Below are positions 56,735-57,461 of a stretch of DNA of 57,461 nucleotides, in pieces. Location of the stretch: NCBI RefSeq assembly GCF_016429285.1, contig NZ_JAELUI010000010.1, positions 1 through 57,461 of the forward strand, read 5' to 3'. The translations under genes and the position numbers were made by a program. How positions within the stretch are numbered: the stretch's first letter is position 1; each line of letters begins with the position of its first letter. The notes beneath the pieces are model-generated. The model was not told the origin of the DNA and searched no databases. It was given only the letters and a program-made list of their open reading frames with translations. Origin of the DNA: Ralstonia sp. ASV6 (GTDB taxonomy: Bacteria; Pseudomonadota; Gammaproteobacteria; Burkholderiales; Burkholderiaceae).

Positions 56735-57063
56735 TACGTATCGATGCTCTGTGGCTGGCCGTTGATCCGATCGACATGCGTGTTGGCGCCGATCGGCTAC
56801 TGGCGCGCGTGGTCCAGGTGTTTGGCGCGGCCCAATCCCATCACGGGTACTTGTTTGCCAACGCTCGATGCACGCGTGTGAAGCTGTTGGTGCACGACGG
56901 ATTCGGCGTATGGTGTGCGGCACGCCGCCTGAACCAAGGGCGTTTCCTGTGGCCGCAGGCCGGCGCCAGTGTGCCGCGGCTGAGCCAGGAGCAGTTCGAT
57001 GCCTTGGTGGTCGGCCTGCCCTGGCAGCAGTTGGAGAGCTTGCGCGCTATCACGCGGGTGTGA
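56731..57063 (+). CDS. tnpB: IS66 TnpB (Orf2)
   Basis: This is a 110-residue protein of the IS66 Orf2 family, beginning MIRIDALWLAVDPIDMRVGA and containing YLFANARCTRVKLLVHDGFG and CAARRLNQGRF. The usual family form is VDMRKGxDGL and FCNRRxxRLKxLxxDGxG. It is essential for IS66 transposition, with unclear role. Its start overlaps tnpA by four bases. Confidence 0.93.
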   Translation: MIRIDALWLAVDPIDMRVGADRLLARVVQVFGAAQSHHGYLFANARCTRVKLLVHDGFGVWCAARRLNQGRFLWPQAGASVPRLSQEQFDALVVGLPWQQLESLRAITRV

Positions 57064-57132
57064 CCGTCGTCATGGCGTTGACATCGCAAATCCTGATGGC
57101 GGTAGTGGTGCACGTCATGACAGCATGGGTCC

Positions 57133-57461
57133 ATGCTGAACCTACGCCAACTGCAAAGTCAGGACCTACAAGGCCTCGCGCCCGAGGAGGTCGTGGCATT
57201 GGCGCAGCAGATGCTCAAGCACATCCAGCACCAGGACCACGAGATCAAGGTCCGCGACATCAAGATCGAGAAGATCACCTTTGAGCTGGCGCGCCTCAAA
57301 GCTTGGAAGTTCAGTGCCAAGACCGAGGCGATGAGCGCCGAGCAGCGCCGGCTGTTCGATGAGACGTTGACCGAAGACGAAGCCGCGCTGCAAGCGCAGT
57401 TGCGGCAAGCCAAGGGGGAGCCCGCGGTCAACAACGACACATCATCCAAGCGCAGACCCAA
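57133..57461 (+). CDS. tnpC: IS66 TnpC transposase, N-terminal part (runs off the right edge)
   Basis: The first 109 codons are present, starting MLNLRQLQSQDLQGLAPEEV. A leucine-zipper-like coiled coil (HDHEIKVRDIKIEKITFELA-type heptads) leads into LKAWKFSAKTEAMSAEQRRL, as in IS66 transposases. The DDE catalytic domain is beyond the window. Confidence 0.92.
   Translation, partial: MLNLRQLQSQDLQGLAPEEVVALAQQMLKHIQHQDHEIKVRDIKIEKITFELARLKAWKFSAKTEAMSAEQRRLFDETLTEDEAALQAQLRQAKGEPAVNNDTSSKRRP

Larger units (their letters stand above)
56257..57461 (+). mobile_element. IS66-family insertion sequence, left part
   Basis: The left end is at GTAAGCGTCCTGGCG (56257), the usual IS66 terminal sequence. 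Three genes in the standard order tnpA-tnpB-tnpC follow. The eight bases before it, AGCATAGC, would be the target duplication. The right end and most of tnpC lie beyond the window. Confidence 0.85.

Noticed and set aside
43214-57461. CRISPR array or tRNA attachment site in the island
   Set aside because: No regularly spaced repeats and no tRNA-like cloverleaf were seen; the integration site is within comM.

Overview
The window looks like a chromosomal segment of a Ralstonia-type betaproteobacterium (Burkholderiaceae). Reasons are the high GC core, a betaproteobacterial aa3 cytochrome oxidase cluster with DUF2970 and a 43-residue assembly protein, rpoH under a CIRCE operator, a proteobacterial GshA/GshB pair followed by PTS-Ntr-type genes, and a YbiB/pirin/OsmC neighbourhood. 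The species cannot be fixed from sequence reading alone.

Positions 1-42334 are core genome. From left to right: a fumarylacetoacetate-hydrolase fragment; nasT and an nrtABC nitrate transporter operon preceded by a sigma-54 promoter and an ANTAR antitermination leader; a lipoprotein; three copies of a ~200 bp intergenic repeat; ybiB, pirin, osmC; a large PAS-GGDEF protein; rpoH; then the long minus-strand cytochrome oxidase cluster (DUF2244, ctaC, ctaD, small protein, ctaG, DUF2970, ctaE, SURF1, SCO-like, ctaA, ctaB, sco1). After that come a BioC-like methyltransferase, comF, trmL, gpsA, secB, grxC, a rhodanese, gpmA, ctpA, a MoeB/ThiF protein, bfr/bfd, ptsI-ptsH-EIIA, gshB-gshA, and a nitrogen-control operon (porin, glnK, amtB) with its own sigma-54 site, then ubiK, a DUF1269 protein and comM.

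comM is broken after codon 293. At 43214 an element starting with TGT begins, GC content falls, and every later gene is accessory. The first cargo gene resembles TnsE of Tn7, and a truncated ORF near the other end may be TniQ-like, so I read this as the left part of a Tn7-like defence island in the comM hotspot. Its other end lies outside the window.

The island carries two defence blocks. The first is a seven-gene minus-strand cluster: an AAA+ ATPase and subtilisin-like protease (IetA/IetS-like), a 2-TM SLATT-like protein flanked by two tiny paralogous proline-rich peptides, a YodC-like protein, and a 1001-residue caspase-Hel308-like helicase fusion. The second is a retron whose reverse transcriptase is fused to a trypsin-like protease, with a recognisable msr-msd RNA bounded by a perfect 13-nt inverted repeat. 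Three different protease folds (caspase, subtilisin, trypsin) therefore sit within 11 kb. The window ends inside an IS66-family element that truncates an older gene.

The best candidates for new biology are the SLATT gene with its twin proline-rich peptides beside the caspase-helicase, and the retron-protease. The best regulatory finds are the dual-hexaloop ANTAR leader at nrtA, the CIRCE at rpoH and the sigma-54 promoter of the porin-glnK-amtB operon.
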